From the NCBI GenBank assembly GCA_035236585.1, contig CP141128.1, forward strand, positions 54,301,257 to 54,365,256: a DNA stretch of 64,000 bases, read 5' to 3'. The first letter of the stretch is position 1; each line of letters starts with the position of its first letter. The stretch comes from Warburgia ugandensis (taxonomy: Eukaryota; Streptophyta; Magnoliopsida; Canellales; Canellaceae). The notes beneath the pieces were generated by a model. That model was given only the letters and a program-made list of their open reading frames with translations, ran no database searches and had not been told where the DNA came from. The position numbers and the translations under genes were made by a program. Shown here one piece after another: positions 23,429 to 36,559 of the stretch.

Positions 23429-23437
23429 CCCCAACTA
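23429..23437 (-). other. Polypurine tract of element D
   Basis: The minus strand reads TAGTTGGGG directly before the LTR start, preceded by the GCTCGGGACTAGCAAAA words common at Athila 3' ends. It primes plus-strand synthesis in reverse transcription. Confidence 0.7.
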
Positions 23438-25126
23438 GCATTTTGCTAGTCCCGAGCAAAACATGCAGAAAACTATTTTACAAAAATTGGTACAAGGTGC
23501 CACTTTCGTAGGTACTCATAATTGCACTTAGCATATGCAACAAGCCCTTGAACCCCTAGGTTACACCTAGTGGACGAGTTATGCCTCAAAAGGGTTTGTA
23601 ATAAGTATACCCACAAAATTCAATAAGGCTGAGTTCCTTATTTTATCTCAAAGAATCATCATTCATTAGCAATCTACTAGTTTTTCACAACTTAATGGAG
23701 AGGATTTGATAATTTTACACATCATACACATATTAAAGATATTTTATTTAAGTTACTTCTTAGAGTATGTGTGTGTATAGCGACATAAATCTTAACTTCT
23801 TACTAGATATGCTTAAATTCTATAGGAATTATGCCTTGACCTCAAATCCTCATAGGTATATGCTCAGAAATGAAACTCTCAAATAAGTGGTTAAACATAT
23901 TTCTCTCATTATGTGACCGAATGCAGGAAGCTAATAGTTCATACAAATCTTTTGAACGCTTATAAGACAAAGGAAAGTGATCCCTAAGAGTGGAAGTTAT
24001 CATCAAGAATATCAGGGGTTTTTTGCCTTAATTCCTTCTTTTAATCTCCTATTTAAGGCTATGTTCCACCTAAGATCAATAGGGCTTTAACTAGGACAAA
24101 ACATAGGCTTAGGACAGGTTCAAAAAAGAAGGGTATCAGGATTTCAAAGGTTCAAGATTGATTAGAGGTCTTTATTGAATATCTGTTAGGATAACTTTTC
24201 TTTTAGCCTGTGCTTGAAGTGAGTATCTCTTTCGTATTTTTATCCTTTTCTTTCAAATTTTTTTAAAGTTTTATTTTTCCTTGACTTCTTTGGAAGAAAG
24301 GCTACTCATTTTTCTCACTTCTTTGACTTTTTGTCTAGTTTTTGAACTTTTTTTGCTAACTCTACTCATTTTGAAGATTGGTAATGGTTATTTATTTTAC
24401 TAGCTTGTTTTGGGATAAGTTGAGTGGGGTTAAGAAGGAAAAGGTTTGATAATAAGCTCAATGGGGCTAACTAGCGATATGATATATTGGGTAGGCTTTA
24501 TGTCTCTAAGCTGAGCAAGGATGGCCTATATCATTTTCTAGGTTTCCTAAAGCTTATTAGATTCAATAATTTTATCTGGAATTAAAAGCTAGTACTCCTA
24601 TTTATTCTTGATATTTAACCAAAACAAGGATAACAGGATTACACTAAGTTATGTACATAGAAAAATTTGTGGTATTACTTATAACTCTTTGAAAGAAGAT
24701 GGTCTTTAAAGCTCACTGGGTTATAGGTCCCCACTGGTTTTTCTTAGGGTCTCTAAGTCATACCTCTCTATTACTCTTGATTAAGTACTGTGTGTAAATA
24801 TTTTTTGAGAATTAACTTTCCTAAAATGCTTCAGCACATGAATAATATGCAAAACTAATCATATGCATTCCCATTAAGAGGTGAAAATAGTTGAAATATT
24901 AAATTCTGAATATCCAATTCTCATCACAATAAGGGAACTCTACCTTAAATTTTCTTCTTTATTTTTAACTATTTTCTTTTTTCAAAAGAATCAAGAAAAC
25001 TCAAGAAAATTCAAAATTCCTATATGCATTTACACCCCCAACTTGAATGAAACATTGTCCTCAATGTTTGAAAAGCGTAGGATCCTATATGATAATGGAA
25101 GGGTGTAGAAGATGGAAATTTGAAAA
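23438..25126 (-). other. Region between pol and 3' LTR of element D
   Basis: No open reading frame is credible. Near 25030-25070 the minus strand reads TGAGGACAATGTTTCATTCA then AGTTGGGGGTGT, the sequence normally just after the pol stop in Athila elements. Athila elements often carry an env-like gene here; none is recognisable. Confidence 0.6.
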
Positions 25127-27150
25127 AGAACTAGGTTGGCTCCCAAGAAGCACTAAGTTTTACATCTTCAGCTAGACATAACAATGAGTGCAATGATGGT
25201 ATGCTACAAGGCTCTTGGAGTGGTAATCTAAGGTGGGTCATGATACTGAGGTGCCTCTAAAAGTGTCTCTTCAATTTCAAGGTCAGGCAGTTCTAGGAAA
25301 GGTTTTAACATTTGACCATTGACCTTTTTTATTTCTCCATCCTTTTCAATCTCGAGGACCCCATGAGGATAGATTGTGTGCACTATATATGGTCCAATTC
25401 ATCTATATCTAAGTTCTCCTAGGAATAGATGCAATATAGAGTTATACAGTAAGACCTTTTGACCATGTGTGAAAGATTTCCTTAAAATATGTCTGTCATG
25501 TATAGCCTTGATTCGATCTTTGTACAATCGTGTAGAGTCATATGCATCTTTCTTCAACTCTTACAACTCATTGAGTTGGAGTTTCTTGTGGTCCTAGTAG
25601 AATCTAAGTCAAAATTGAGCTTTTTGATAGCCCAATATACATTGTGTTCCAACTCGACTGGCAAGTGGCAGGCCTTTCCATAAACTAGGCGGTAGGGTGA
25701 AATTCCTATAAGGATTTTATAAACTGTATGATAAGCCCACAAAGCGTCATTAAGTCTCAGAGATTAGTCTTTCCTATTTAGCCACTGGAATGAGGTTGAC
25801 ACCATACTTTTTCATTAAATTCTCAAACACTTTATTACAAAAGTGTTTTCCCCCATCACTTATTATGGCCTAGAAGCATCGAATTGTGTAAAAATATTTT
25901 CTTATAAAAATTTTACCACAACCTTGTGGTCATTAGTTTTGCATGGTATAGCCTCCACCCACTTGGACAATAGTCCACTCCCACTAGGATGTACAAATTT
26001 TCAAAAGAATTAGGAAAAGGTCCCATAAAATCTATTCCCCAATCATCAAAAGGTTTTATGACAAGGATTGGGTTTAAGGGTATCATATGTCTCCTTCCTA
26101 ACTGTTGACACCTTACGCAAGCTTTACAGTAAGCATGTGCATCCTTAACTATGGGAGGCCAATAAAATTCACATTACAAAATTTTTGTAGCAGTCTTTTT
26201 AGAACTGAAATGGCCCCCACATGCATGATCATGGCGAAAGGAGATGATTTGATTATGTTCATTATCTGGTAAGCATCTCCTAATTACTTGGTTAGGACAG
26301 TACTTGAATTAGTATGGATCATCCTAAGAAAAATATTTAACCTTGGTTAAAAGTCTCTTTTTATCTTGTTTAGTCCAATGATTAGGCATTTTTATCCTAT
26401 AGCAGGATAATTAACAATATCACCATACCAAGGTAACTAGGAAATATACAATAACAGTTCATTTGGGAATGATTCAGTTATAGGCCCTTGATCGCTAAAG
26501 TGCGCCGCCACTAATCTGGATAGTGATCTGCTACTATATTTTTTGAACCTTTCTTATCCTTAATTTCTAAGTCAAACTCTTGTAGCAGTAGTATCCAATA
26601 GATCAACCTAGGTTTTACATCCTTTTTAGATAGGAGGTACTTTAAGGTTGCATGATCCAAGTATACTATAACTTCAGACCCTAGCAGGTAAGATCCAAAC
26701 TTATCCAAAGCAAACATATAGTTAACAACTCTTTCTCAATGGTTGAATAATTGAGTTGCACATCAGTTAGTGTTTTACTAGAATATTATATCACAGGGAA
26801 AGTTTATCAATGCGGTGCCCTAAAACAGCTCCAATGGCATAGCTCGACCTGTCACACATTATCTTGAATGGTGCATTCCAATCTAGTGGTTGGATAATAA
26901 GTGTAGAAGTCAACTCAGCCTTGAGTCACTCAAATGCTTTCTTACAGTCTTCAACAAAGTCAAATGTGCCCTCCTTTATAAGTAAATTACATAGGGGCTT
27001 GGCCATTTTGCTAAAATTTTTGATGAACGTCTATAAAAGCCAGCATATCCTAAAAAGGAGCAAATTTCTTTCACCATCCTTGGTGGAGGAAGGTTGGCTA
27101 TTAAATCCACTTTTGCCTTATCAACATCTTTCCCATTAGGTGATATTATG
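25127..27150 (-). pseudogene. pol: Element D pol: RT end, RNase H, integrase (decayed)
   Basis: Minus-strand pieces in order from 27150: SPNGKDVDKAKVDLI and ICSFLGYAGFYRR (RT end), then [37 protein letters not shown] and [20 protein letters not shown] (RNase H, 26900-26510), then integrase remains KWVEAIPCKTNDHKVVVKFL (about 25950), then [32 protein letters not shown] and [12 protein letters not shown] (25760-25600). These are Athila-type. Many stops are present. The stretch that should hold the HPQ...GQ.E integrase motif is missing: STSFQW near 25785 jumps directly to the [10 protein letters not shown] region, so the catalytic glutamate is deleted. The frame continues at 32001-32175 after a solo LTR. 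Confidence 0.88.
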
Positions 27151-27329
27151 TGTGACGACCTGGTTTTTTAGTAAAACATTATAAATATTTTGCAAGTACA
27201 AGGTCCTTAATGGTAAAAAAATTTCACAAACAATGCAACCAAAATTCTTTTCTTTTAAATTCGTTTGCAACAAAACCCAAGTCTCACCTCAATGTACATA
27301 ATACACAGACATTTCGTATAAAATAAAAT

Positions 27330-27335
27330 TTTATT
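27330..27335 (-). promoter_or_regulatory. AATAAA signal of family C LTR
   Basis: AATAAA in LTR sense, about 180 bp from the LTR 3' end. The same signal at similar distance is present in family A (32352-32357, 51336-51341) and in the other C copy (46659-46664). It suggests where R ends. Confidence 0.5.
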
Positions 27336-27525
27336 GAATACCAGGAATCATCCAGTAGTTCACTTTTACATAGCCCCTGTATTACAATTACAAGCCATTG
27401 TCCAAATACAATCCAAATTACAAAGTACATAGCCTGATTACACAATCTTCAAGGGAAATGCTCTAATCAATCTTACTGCTTCTGATTCTTTAAGCTTTAC
27501 TTCCTTAAGTCTCCTTCCTTGTGTT

Positions 27526-27577
27526 TGAGATATTGCAAACATTCAAACATTTACAATATTTAAGCAAGCTATGCTTG
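27526..27577 (-). other. Paired hairpins near LTR 3' end (family C solo)
   Basis: In LTR sense CAAGC-ATA-GCTTG is followed by a long-armed hairpin of the GAGATATTGTAAA type, here with a G-U pair and one end mismatch. It lies about 375 bp from the LTR 3' end. Homologous pairs are at 32557-32607, 46486-46536, 51085-51133 and 62327-62377. Confidence 0.65.
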
Positions 27578-30500
27578 GTAAGAGATATAACAATATACTA
27601 CTTCACTGATATAAGAATACATACCTCAATCATCATTCTATCATGTTTATCCTTTCATGGATCATCTCATCATAGAGTATATACATCATTTATGTAGTAT
27701 AGGGTAAACCCACTAAAGTAGTGAAAATGTTCAAAATTTGTTCCTTCCCCTAAATATACTCCCACTTAGGAGATCAATATTTAGCCAAATCTCATATGGG
27801 GATTTTCTCTCTAGGAACTCATGTATTTCATCATACTTGACATCTCATCATGCCATGGCATTTTACTATGCCTATCATATGTGCATCATAATGCAAAATC
27901 ATCAAGGACTACTATGTCGCAATCTAAATCCATACAGTGCACCCGGATAACTACATAATAATCCATTGATACTAACTGTGGAAATATCAAAATCCATGTC
28001 TGCATGGGCGAGGACCATGGCTATCACAATAGCAGCCTTCCCATGATTGCCCCACTCGACCTTTAGCCTCTCTTTGGGCATGGTATCCATCATATCATAC
28101 ATTTTAGGAAGCGGGTGGCCAAACCCTCATAACTTCCCTAGCATAGCATCCTCAGGCCTATGCCTATATAAAACATAATCACAAGCCACCATGCTTGTAT
28201 GTAAAATACATTGTATATATCAAACGATGTGTCTGTTTAACTAAGGCTGGAATATTTTCTATGCCCTATTCTTAGGGTTTCCTTAGTCCACACATCTCAC
28301 TAATTTCTCATCATTTGATTGGATCATTAGAGTGGATCAGCTCAATGGAACATGGGGTTGGATCACTCGGTTGGATGAGCTGAATGGAACATGGGGTTGG
28401 ATCATTATTGTTCTAAGGTACCAGGTATACTTATATCATGAAGGTCTATAATTCTAAACAGAAGATCATGTATATATATACACATGAATCTTTAATACAT
28501 TCTTGTACATCCACCTACCTCAAAGTGGTATTCACTCCATATTGTCCATCATAGTCTTGATTCATACATCTATCAAACCATACATATAAAGTTATTCCTT
28601 TATGCAAGTATTCTTTCTATATGTATTTGGGATAGCCTATGAAGGATGCCCTAATTTTTCTTGAATCATATATGATCAAGGTTTCAAACCTTCTAAGATA
28701 ACAAATCTATACTATAAGTAAAATCACACAACCATAATATACTCTACATTGTATTTCTTTTCTTTTGTTGTTTTTGATCATTCAAGATCTCTCTTGGATC
28801 TTGCCAAATTATTCTTATCTTACTTACAATTTTTATTAGGGTTAGATAATTTGCTAACCTTTTATACTATTATTATTATTTCTCAATCAGTTAGTGTTTT
28901 ACTGGATTGGGGGTAACTTATTCATTCTTAAATCTAGACAGCTTCTCTTATTTCCAATTGACCAAGGTTTACTAGTTACATGTCATTCCCAATGTGGTTA
29001 ATTCAATCCTCATGTAAGGAGGCCTTTAGACCTCAACAAACATCAATAAAAGGTAGAGGGATAGTGAGGCTCATTAGAAACCCCCTTATCCACGATGAAT
29101 AACATGTAAGGGCCTTAGCTCAACCTTTAATAAGGTCCTATGAGCTCATAACCTTAAGTTTTATTTCTACTTGATTTTAATTAATTCCATGAACATATAC
29201 TATGTCATTCATGGATGCTTATTATGCTCTTATTTTGGGCCAAGGAAATGGAAAATCCACCCCTTATATTGTCCTTCTAACTTTAGCCCTTACTATAATT
29301 ATTTCTCATGATGTACATGTGTATTTTGTGAAGTCCAACTATATTTCATTAATTACCCCCTTGTAAGGTATTTTTCATAACTCTACTAGTGTAAAGGAAA
29401 TTATAAGAAATTACACTACTAAATCTAAATCTAAGGAATTTAAAGACAATTATGCTGAAATTGAAAAATTGACTTGAATTAAATTTGCTAATAAAATAAT
29501 TAACTAGAATATTAACAACATTTTAATCTAACAAATTAAAGAAAATTATATTGAAATTGGAAACTTGACATGAATCATAATTAAATCAAATCTACTATTA
29601 AAGACCATTAACTAAGCATATGATCAATTTATTCTTATATCCAACCATCCGATTTGACCACCTTTTAGATCTAGGCTTAATATTCTATTAAGAGTACAAC
29701 CCTTGATCTTTCATGTTTTTTATTGATCCAACATCTCTAATAACATAATATTAGCCTTAGATCATCACTTTTATAGGTCCATCTGGTCTGATCATTCTTG
29801 ATCTACCAGATCAAGAGGAACCATTGGAATTTTTCATCATCATTTTTAGTTTCAATGGTTTAAACTTTAATTCAATTCGTATCAATCCAATCCAACCATC
29901 CCTATGATGATTTGTCATCATTATATCCGTAAAGGATCCGAACCCTCACTTCTGATGACCCCAAATCTACTTGATCAAGGGTGTTAGTAGCTATTTTAAA
30001 GGTTCAGTAGGTTCCCCTCATCAAGATCTATTCATAGAATCTTCCTGATAAAAAATCAGACCTAAAATGAGTGAGGAATTTTATTTTTATGTTTTTAGCC
30101 ATTTTCAATGGTTGATCTTAATCTATAATGTTTGATAAATTATACTGATCTAGAGGCTTGAAAATTCTACTATGATCATTTATCTTAAGGTTTTGACATG
30201 TCCTAGATCCATCCATCGGATCATATTTCCATTTTAAGATCATCTTAGGCATGATCTAGGATTGTTATAATAGAGTTTAGCAATTATCTCACATAAATAC
30301 AATTATATCTCTTGATTCCAATATATTTTACATAACATAAGGAATGCATTAGTGTTTTCAGATCTAAAATGAGCTCTTAACTAAAAAAACAAGATTTCAG
30401 TTCAATAAATGGACAGTTGAGATCATTCCAACAGAAAATGACAAAAATGGAAGTAGCCCACCCTTGTGACTACCTTTTACAATTGGTCTGAGGGAGGTGA

Positions 30501-31413
30501 CCAACTATGGGCAAGACGGTTCAAATCTGAACCGTCAGATCACCCATCCCCGAATCTCTTTCATTGGTGAAAACCAATGGCTCATATTTCATCTCCTGGG
30601 GTTTTTGGGCCCCAGGAATCTATCCAACGGCTCAGAAGTTGCATCTGAGCTATTCATGGAGGGGGATCTCGACCTTATTGTTGGATCCATCGCTCCCGAA
30701 GGATCAACTGCTGGGGAGGTCACCTAAAGGCCAGAGATCAACATTGCAGTCCCGGAATGATTGGAGGAGGGGGTTTAGGCTCAATTGGGCCAGTCCGATG
30801 AAGAGAAGTTCACTAGAGAGAGAGAGAGAGATAACACCAAGAAATCCTAGGTTGCCAAAAATGCATATAGTTCAAAAATGTACCAGTGTCATTGCTGGAG
30901 ATGGTTTGGAAACATGGGGGAAACGTAGATCCCCCTATTCTGAAGTGATTCAATGGTTAAGGATTATGATTCACTAGCTAGATTTGTTGGAATAATCTAT
31001 AAAATCTACCAGAGACAGTACCAATTTGATGTTGCATTTTGGTTTTGGATTTCCCTACAATTTAGACATTGGATCATCATGGAACTAAAGGGCTTTTGTA
31101 GATCATGCCTATCGGAACACATCTGCGGTAAAGATTAAAAATTAACGAGTGGAATTGTATGGCTAATAGAATTTAGGGTTCCTGCATGGAACCCTAGTCT
31201 TATTAGGGACGACGCATCCTTGAACGCTCCCAATGCAGATACGAGGTCGTCCGCCCAAGTGCGTCTAGGGACACGCCCACGGAGAAAGGGAGAGAAGGAG
31301 AGAAAGAAGGGAGAAATGGGGAAGATGGAGGGTGAGTTTTGAGCTGGGATTTTGAGGCATTGTAGGGGACCTCGTAAAGAACATTTAAAAAAATTTTGAG
31401 AAATTTTATGATC

Positions 31414-31421
31414 TATTTATA
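31414..31421 (-). promoter_or_regulatory. TATA box of family C solo LTR
   Basis: TATAAATA on the minus strand, 580 bp from the LTR 5' end, matching the place of TATAAATA at 55259-55266. Confidence 0.55.
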
Positions 31422-32000
31422 GGGATTTTTTAATTTCCCATGATTACATGCCATCATTATGTTTTATTTCTTTTTATTATTAAATTGTCATTGGATTCCC
31501 ACTACCATCTCCTTCTCCACTAGCAGCTGGTACTAGTTAGACTTAGGATGATGGTCTTCCAGACCATTGGCCCACCTTGTGGTCCCCACATTATTGTGAA
31601 AAGACTGATTTGCCCTTTTAATTCTAAAAAATGGAGAAGATAGGATTTATTCCTATGACCTCAGAATTGAGCGTACTTAGTGTCATTTTGATCAATTTTC
31701 TGAGTACATTTCAAATTTTGATGTCTTAGGTCTTGGTTAAGAGTAAAATTACTATTTTACCCTTTTATTCATAAAAATAGAAAAAAATAAGGATTTTTCA
31801 TCCAGACTCAGAATTTGATGTACTTATAGTCACTCTGATCGATTTTTTTAGTACATTACAAATCTCCAAGTTTTAAGTCTTGATTTTATTTTTTTATAAA
31901 AATAAATTTTCTTAGAAGTCAAAGTTCCATTCCACTTTTAAATTTTCAACTTTTAATTTTTAATAATTCAATTATGTTCATAAAAATTGGGGTTATTGCA

Positions 32001-32175
32001 TTCTGTGGTCTAATACTATCCCATTTCGTACCATAAAATGGCACTTTTCCCAGCTTAAGACAAGATTCTTTTCCTAACACCTTATAAGGACTAACTTCAA
32101 GTGGTGGAGGCACTCATCAAATGATGACCCAAATATTGAGAAATCATCCATAAACACCTCGAGAAACCTTTTTAC
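32001..32175 (-). pseudogene. pol: Element D reverse transcriptase, catalytic segment
   Basis: The minus strand reads KRFLEVFMDDFSIFGSSFDE, then CLHHLKLVLIRC, a stop, and KNLVLSWEKCHFMV. FMDD is the RT active-site motif of this lineage. It joins the RT end at 27150 across the solo LTR. Its other side is cut at 32176 by the family A element, and the rest of D (RT start, protease, gag, 5' LTR) is not in the window. Confidence 0.88.
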
Positions 32176-32556
32176 TGTGGGGACCTGAGTTTTTATAACA
32201 CATTTTATAAAGATAGGGCCCTTAGAGTAAAAAGTAAAAAAAATTCGCAAACCAAAGCAGTGGAAATTTGTTTTGTAAAACCCAACTCACCATTTCATAC
32301 ATAACATAAGTAGAATTTTGTACAAGATAAAATTTCATTAAAGGAAATACTTTTATTAAACTTCAGGATCCATCCAGTGGTTCACAGTACACAGCCCATT
32401 GTATCTTTACAATACTTGTCCAAATACACAATCCAAATTCCAAAGTTCAAAATTCAATACATGCTCTCAACACAATGTTTCAAGGGATATACCCTGTTTA
32501 CTTATTCTTCAATAGTTCTTCAAGTCTTGAGCTCCTAAGTCTTCTTCTCTGTATCT

Positions 32557-32607
32557 GAGATATTGTAAACATTCGAACATTTACAATATCTTAGCAAGCT
32601 ATGCTTG
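32557..32607 (-). other. Paired hairpins near LTR 3' end (family A)
   Basis: GAGATATTGTAAA and TTTACAATATCTT form a stem with 12 matching pairs around a ten-base loop, next to CAAGC-TAT-GCTTG. It lies about 380 bp from the LTR 3' end. See also 27526-27577. Confidence 0.7.
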
Positions 32608-34542
32608 GTAGGGGATAAGAATGTAAGTTATTGACAGTATAATCTCAATATTCAATTATCCCATAATTCATTCTATCATAAACACATTCATAGATAACTA
32701 TTATTTATATGGACATCTCATTTTCTTGTCATTTGTGTTCACCTTTATACATACATATTGTATAAGGACAAATCCATTAAAATTGTAAAAATATTCAATA
32801 GTCATTTCTATACAAAGCTTATCAACTCCTTTCATTATCGGAGATTTGTATCTCAGCCAGTTACTATACTGGGAATTTCCCTTATTGGGAAAAATATTGG
32901 TAATATACAATTACCTGGCATTTCATCATGTCATCCCTTAAGGCATTTCACTAAGCAAAAAGCATATGCATCATAATGCAAAATAATCAAGGACTACTAT
33001 GCTTGCAGTCTGATCCGTGCAGCGCGCCTGGATAACTGTTCTATAATCCACTTATACCATTCTCAGTGGAAATTACAATATCCATGTCCATATGGGAGGA
33101 CCATGGCTGTCACAGTGGTGGCCTTCCCATAATTGCCCCACCCGACTTTTAGCCTTTCTTAGGCTTGGTATTCAATATCATTAAGTTTCAGAGAGTGGGT
33201 GGCCAAACCCTCTTAACTCTCCTAGCATAGCATCCCCAGGCCTATGCCTGTTTAAAACAAAACCACAAGCCTCCAAGCTTGTATGTAAAATAATACTTAT
33301 ACATATCAGACTATCTGTCTGTTTATCTAGGGCTGGAATATTTTCTACTTTCCTATTAATTTAGGGTTGTTCTCAATTCTCAACTTAACCATTTTATACT
33401 TATTTTCCTCATCATTTGGTTGGATCATATTTCAATTTGAGGTATTTACCTTAATATATTCATATTATACATGTCAATACTTCAAAATATACGATCATGT
33501 ATTAGACATGTATCTTCATGTAAACGCATTCTTAATAATCCACCTACCTCAATAAGGTATTCTTACTCCTTGAAATCTGTTATAGTCTCGATCCACATAT
33601 ATCTGTCAAATCATATGTATAATGTCATTTTTCTAATCAAGGGTATATACTACATGGTCTTTCGATCACCTTATGTAAGATAATCTGAATCTTTCTTCCT
33701 TGAATAACATATATCCAAGGGTTTAATATCATCTATACAAATACTATCTATATCATACATAAACAATCTAATCTACATTGGTGTTTCTTTTTCCTTATTG
33801 TTTTTTATCATCCTTATCTTACTTACTATTTTTATTAGGGTTAGATAATTTGCTATCTTTTTATGTTCTTATTCTTATTCAACTAGTAGTGTCTTACTTG
33901 GTTGAAGATAATTTATTTCTTCCTAGTACTAGACAACTGCTCCTTATTTCAGGATGAATAGTGCTTACCAGTTAAAGTCTGCTCAAAAAGTGGTTAATAC
34001 TGCCCTCATGTAAGGAGCCATTTAGACCTCTCTTACGTCAATGAGAGCTGAGGGAAAAGCACTTGGCTCTTGTATACCTCAAATCTTGAAGATCTTAGAA
34101 ATTAGAAACTTATCTCTAAGATACAGAATGTTTCATGAATAATTTTATACATATTATGATTTCATAAGAAACTAGATGTTACAAGCTTTCCATAGCTTCT
34201 TTTCAATCTCAATTTGGAGTTCATATGACTCCACAATTTGAATTAATAAAATTATAGAAAAATAAAAATTACACAAAACAATAATAAACATGTATATGAA
34301 GTAGTTCCACCTTCCTGATTGGATAAAAAACTTATATTTCATGCCCAATTTGAGAGAATTACCGGTTGATGATAATATAGCCCGATTGATTTTAGGTCTC
34401 TTGTTCCAATTAGAAAGAGGAGAGAGAAATAAGGAAAAGAGATATTGCAGAAGGATGAAAGAGCATTTGGGGCTGAAACTCCAGGGAAGATTTGGGAATT
34501 TTGTGGGAAAGGTTGTGAAAACTTTTGAAAATTTTTGGGACA

Positions 34543-34550
34543 TATTTATA
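34543..34550 (-). promoter_or_regulatory. TATA box of family A 3' LTR
   Basis: TATAAATA on the minus strand, 577 bp from the LTR 5' end, in the context GGCTATAAATATGTCCC shared with 47664-47671. Confidence 0.55.
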
Positions 34551-35127
34551 GCCAAATTTGAATTTTTTATTATTTCTTTTGATAATATCTTGTATTACTT
34601 TAGAATTTTTTATTACAAGTGCAATTCTCCATTCCCGTCCCATTCTCCACTACAATCTCCACTATCAGCAGATAATGCGATGAGCAATTATTGTTGCTTC
34701 TAGAATGTTGGCCCACTTTGTGGGCCCCACTTTCATGTACAAACACCCTTTTGCCCTTTTAACTCCAAAATTGGAGAAAAACAGGCAATATTTGTCTGAA
34801 CTCGGAATTGAGCATACTTAGTGGCGTTGGAATCATATTTATGAGTAATTCATGAATATTGAGGTCTTACTTCTTGGCTATGGGTAAAATTATCATTTTA
34901 TCCTCAAATGGAGAATATTATGAAATTTTCATTCTAACTCAGAATTGAACGTACTTAATGTCGTTCCGATCTGTTTTCCAAGTACATGCATAATTATATG
35001 TTTTAATTCTTGATATCATCTCCGTAAAAAGAGAATTTTCAATAACCTGATATTCCAGCCTAGAATTGCTAAAAATTCAAACTTTATTAATTTTCTTAAT
35101 AATTTACAAAAATTCGGGGTCATTACA

Positions 35128-35140
35128 ATCTTGCCCCCTT
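35128..35140 (-). other. Polypurine tract of family A element
   Basis: The minus strand reads AAGGGGGCAAGAT immediately before the LTR start TGTAATGACC. The pol stop is about 40 bp upstream, so there is almost no 3' untranslated internal sequence. Confidence 0.85.
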
Positions 35141-35177
35141 ACAATAATTTCATCCTCGACATTTATAATACTATCAC

Positions 35178-35744
35178 TTAATAAAATAAACTAGGATGTG
35201 TCTTCCTCACTGCCCTCTCTGTTTCCCTTCTAGCTTCCTCGATAGAGTGATTTTGTCACAGGACTTTGACTAAAGGAATTATTTTGCTCCTTAATTTCTG
35301 TTCCTTACGGTCCAAGATCCGTATCGCTTTTTCTTTAAAAGTTAGATCTGGCTTCAGTTCCTCTGGTATTCTTTGAAGTATGTGAGTATCATCTTGTAGG
35401 TATTTTCGTAACATGGATACGTGAAATACATTGTGTACTTTAGAGAGTTGTGGTGGTAGGGCTAATCTATAAGCCACTAGACCAATCCTTTCTAATATTT
35501 CAAATGGACCAATGAACCTAGGACTGAGTTTGCCTTTGGTTCCAAATCTCATAACCCCTTTAACTGGTGATATTTTTAAAAACACATGCTCTCCCACATC
35601 GAATTCTAGATTTCTACGTCTTTAATCTACGTAACTCTTCCGACGATTGTGTGCTATTAACAACCTTTCCTTTATCATTCTAACCTTGTCTGTACACTGT
35701 TCCACCAGTTCTGACTTCATTAGTTTCCTTTCTCCAACTTCACT
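35178..35744 (-). pseudogene. pol: Family A pol C-terminus (integrase tail)
   Basis: Minus-strand translation includes [77 protein letters not shown] and, after a stop, the EEA...RKTHPSLFY end. [13 protein letters not shown] is typical of plant gypsy integrase tails, and the final segment corresponds to the chromodomain-like end of Tekay/Del-type elements (lineage tentative). The VKVL-W codon is TGA here but still TGG in the second copy at 42424-42755, a clear W-to-stop change. Confidence 0.85.
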
Positions 35745-36559
35745 CTAACAAGTTGGTGATCGGCATGGTCGCCCATACAATGCTTCATATGGTGCCATAC
35801 CAATACTTGCATGAAAACTGTTGTTATAAGCGAATTCCACTAATGGAAGATGTTTATCCCAATTTTCCTTCCAATCTAATGCACATGCCCTCAACATATC
35901 TTCCCGTGTGTGAATAGTTCTTTCTGATTGACCATCAATTTGGGGATGAAATGCTATATTGAATCTAAGTGAAGTTCCCAATGCTTGTTGTACGCTCTTC
36001 CAACATCTTGAAGTAAATCTCCCATCTCTATCAGAGATGATGGATAAAGGAATCCCATGAAGACTTACTATTTCTTTTATGTACAACTTAGCTAGATTGT
36101 GAACTAACTGGTTTTTTTTAATTGGAAGGAAATGTGCTGACTTTGTTAATCTGTCTGCAATCAGCCAAATCATATCATGACCTTCCCTTGTCTTTGGCAA
36201 TCCCACCACAAAATCCATAGTGATATTGTCCCATTTCCATTCTGGAAGTTCAAGGGTTTGTAACATTCCAGCTGGTCTTTGATGTTCAGCTTTTACTTGT
36301 TGACAATTTAGACACTTAGCCACAAACCCTCCTATGTCTCTTTTCATGCCTTCCCACCAAACGTTTCTTTTCAAATCCTAATACATCTTTGTACCTCCAG
36401 GGTGTATAGAAAATTTAGACTGATGGGCCTCTTGTAATAGTTCTTTTCTCAAGTCTGTATTTGTAGAAACCACTAATCTCTCCTGAAAACATATTCCCCC
36501 ATCTGTACCCTTACGAAACCCTGTCTTTGTACACAATCCTTGAATTACTGTATCCCCTT
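35745..36559 (-). pseudogene. pol: Family A integrase
   Basis: Zinc-binding HHCC remains are [15 protein letters not shown] (before a stop near 36375) and CLNC at residues 21-24 of the 209-codon open piece 36374-35745. The catalytic core shows D54 (NITMDF), D115 (IISDRDGRF) and E151 (HPQIDGQSERT), a D-D-35-E arrangement. This is an almost intact core; the breaks are the stop near 36375 and another at 35745. It would insert element cDNA into chromosomal DNA. Confidence 0.92.

Larger units (their letters stand above)
27151..32000 (-). mobile_element. Solo LTR of family C inside element D
   Basis: This 4850-bp LTR starts TGTGACGACCTGG and ends GGTTATTGCA (LTR sense start TGCAATAACCCC). It matches the family C LTRs at 44494-46863 and 54689-62754 in the opposite orientation. 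Flanks TTATG (27146-27150) and TTCTG (32001-32005) are a 5-bp target duplication with one change, and the D reading frame continues across when one copy is discounted. No primer site, gag or pol accompanies it, so it is a product of LTR-LTR recombination. The 137-codon open frame at 30564-30977 falls in the leader and is not supported. Confidence 0.9.
32176..35127 (-). mobile_element. Family A element, 3' LTR
   Basis: The left end is TGTGGGGACCTG and the right end GGGTCATTACA, next to a polypurine tract. It is 2952 bp, shorter than the full 4464-bp LTR at 47075-51538 because of internal deletions. The main ones are near 34076, where GTATACC joins CTCAAATCTTGAAG, and near 34240. TATA box at 34543-34550, AATAAA at 32352-32357, hairpin pair at 32557-32607. 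The element is inserted in the RT of element D; the left flank 32171-32175 is TTTAC. Confidence 0.88.

Noticed and set aside
23438-25126. Env-like gene of the Athila element
   Set aside because: No open frame, signal peptide or membrane segment can be followed; only the post-pol and polypurine motifs are visible.
30564-30977. 137-codon open frame on the plus strand
   Set aside because: It is antisense to a family C solo LTR leader, with no known motif and no matching frame in the other C LTR.
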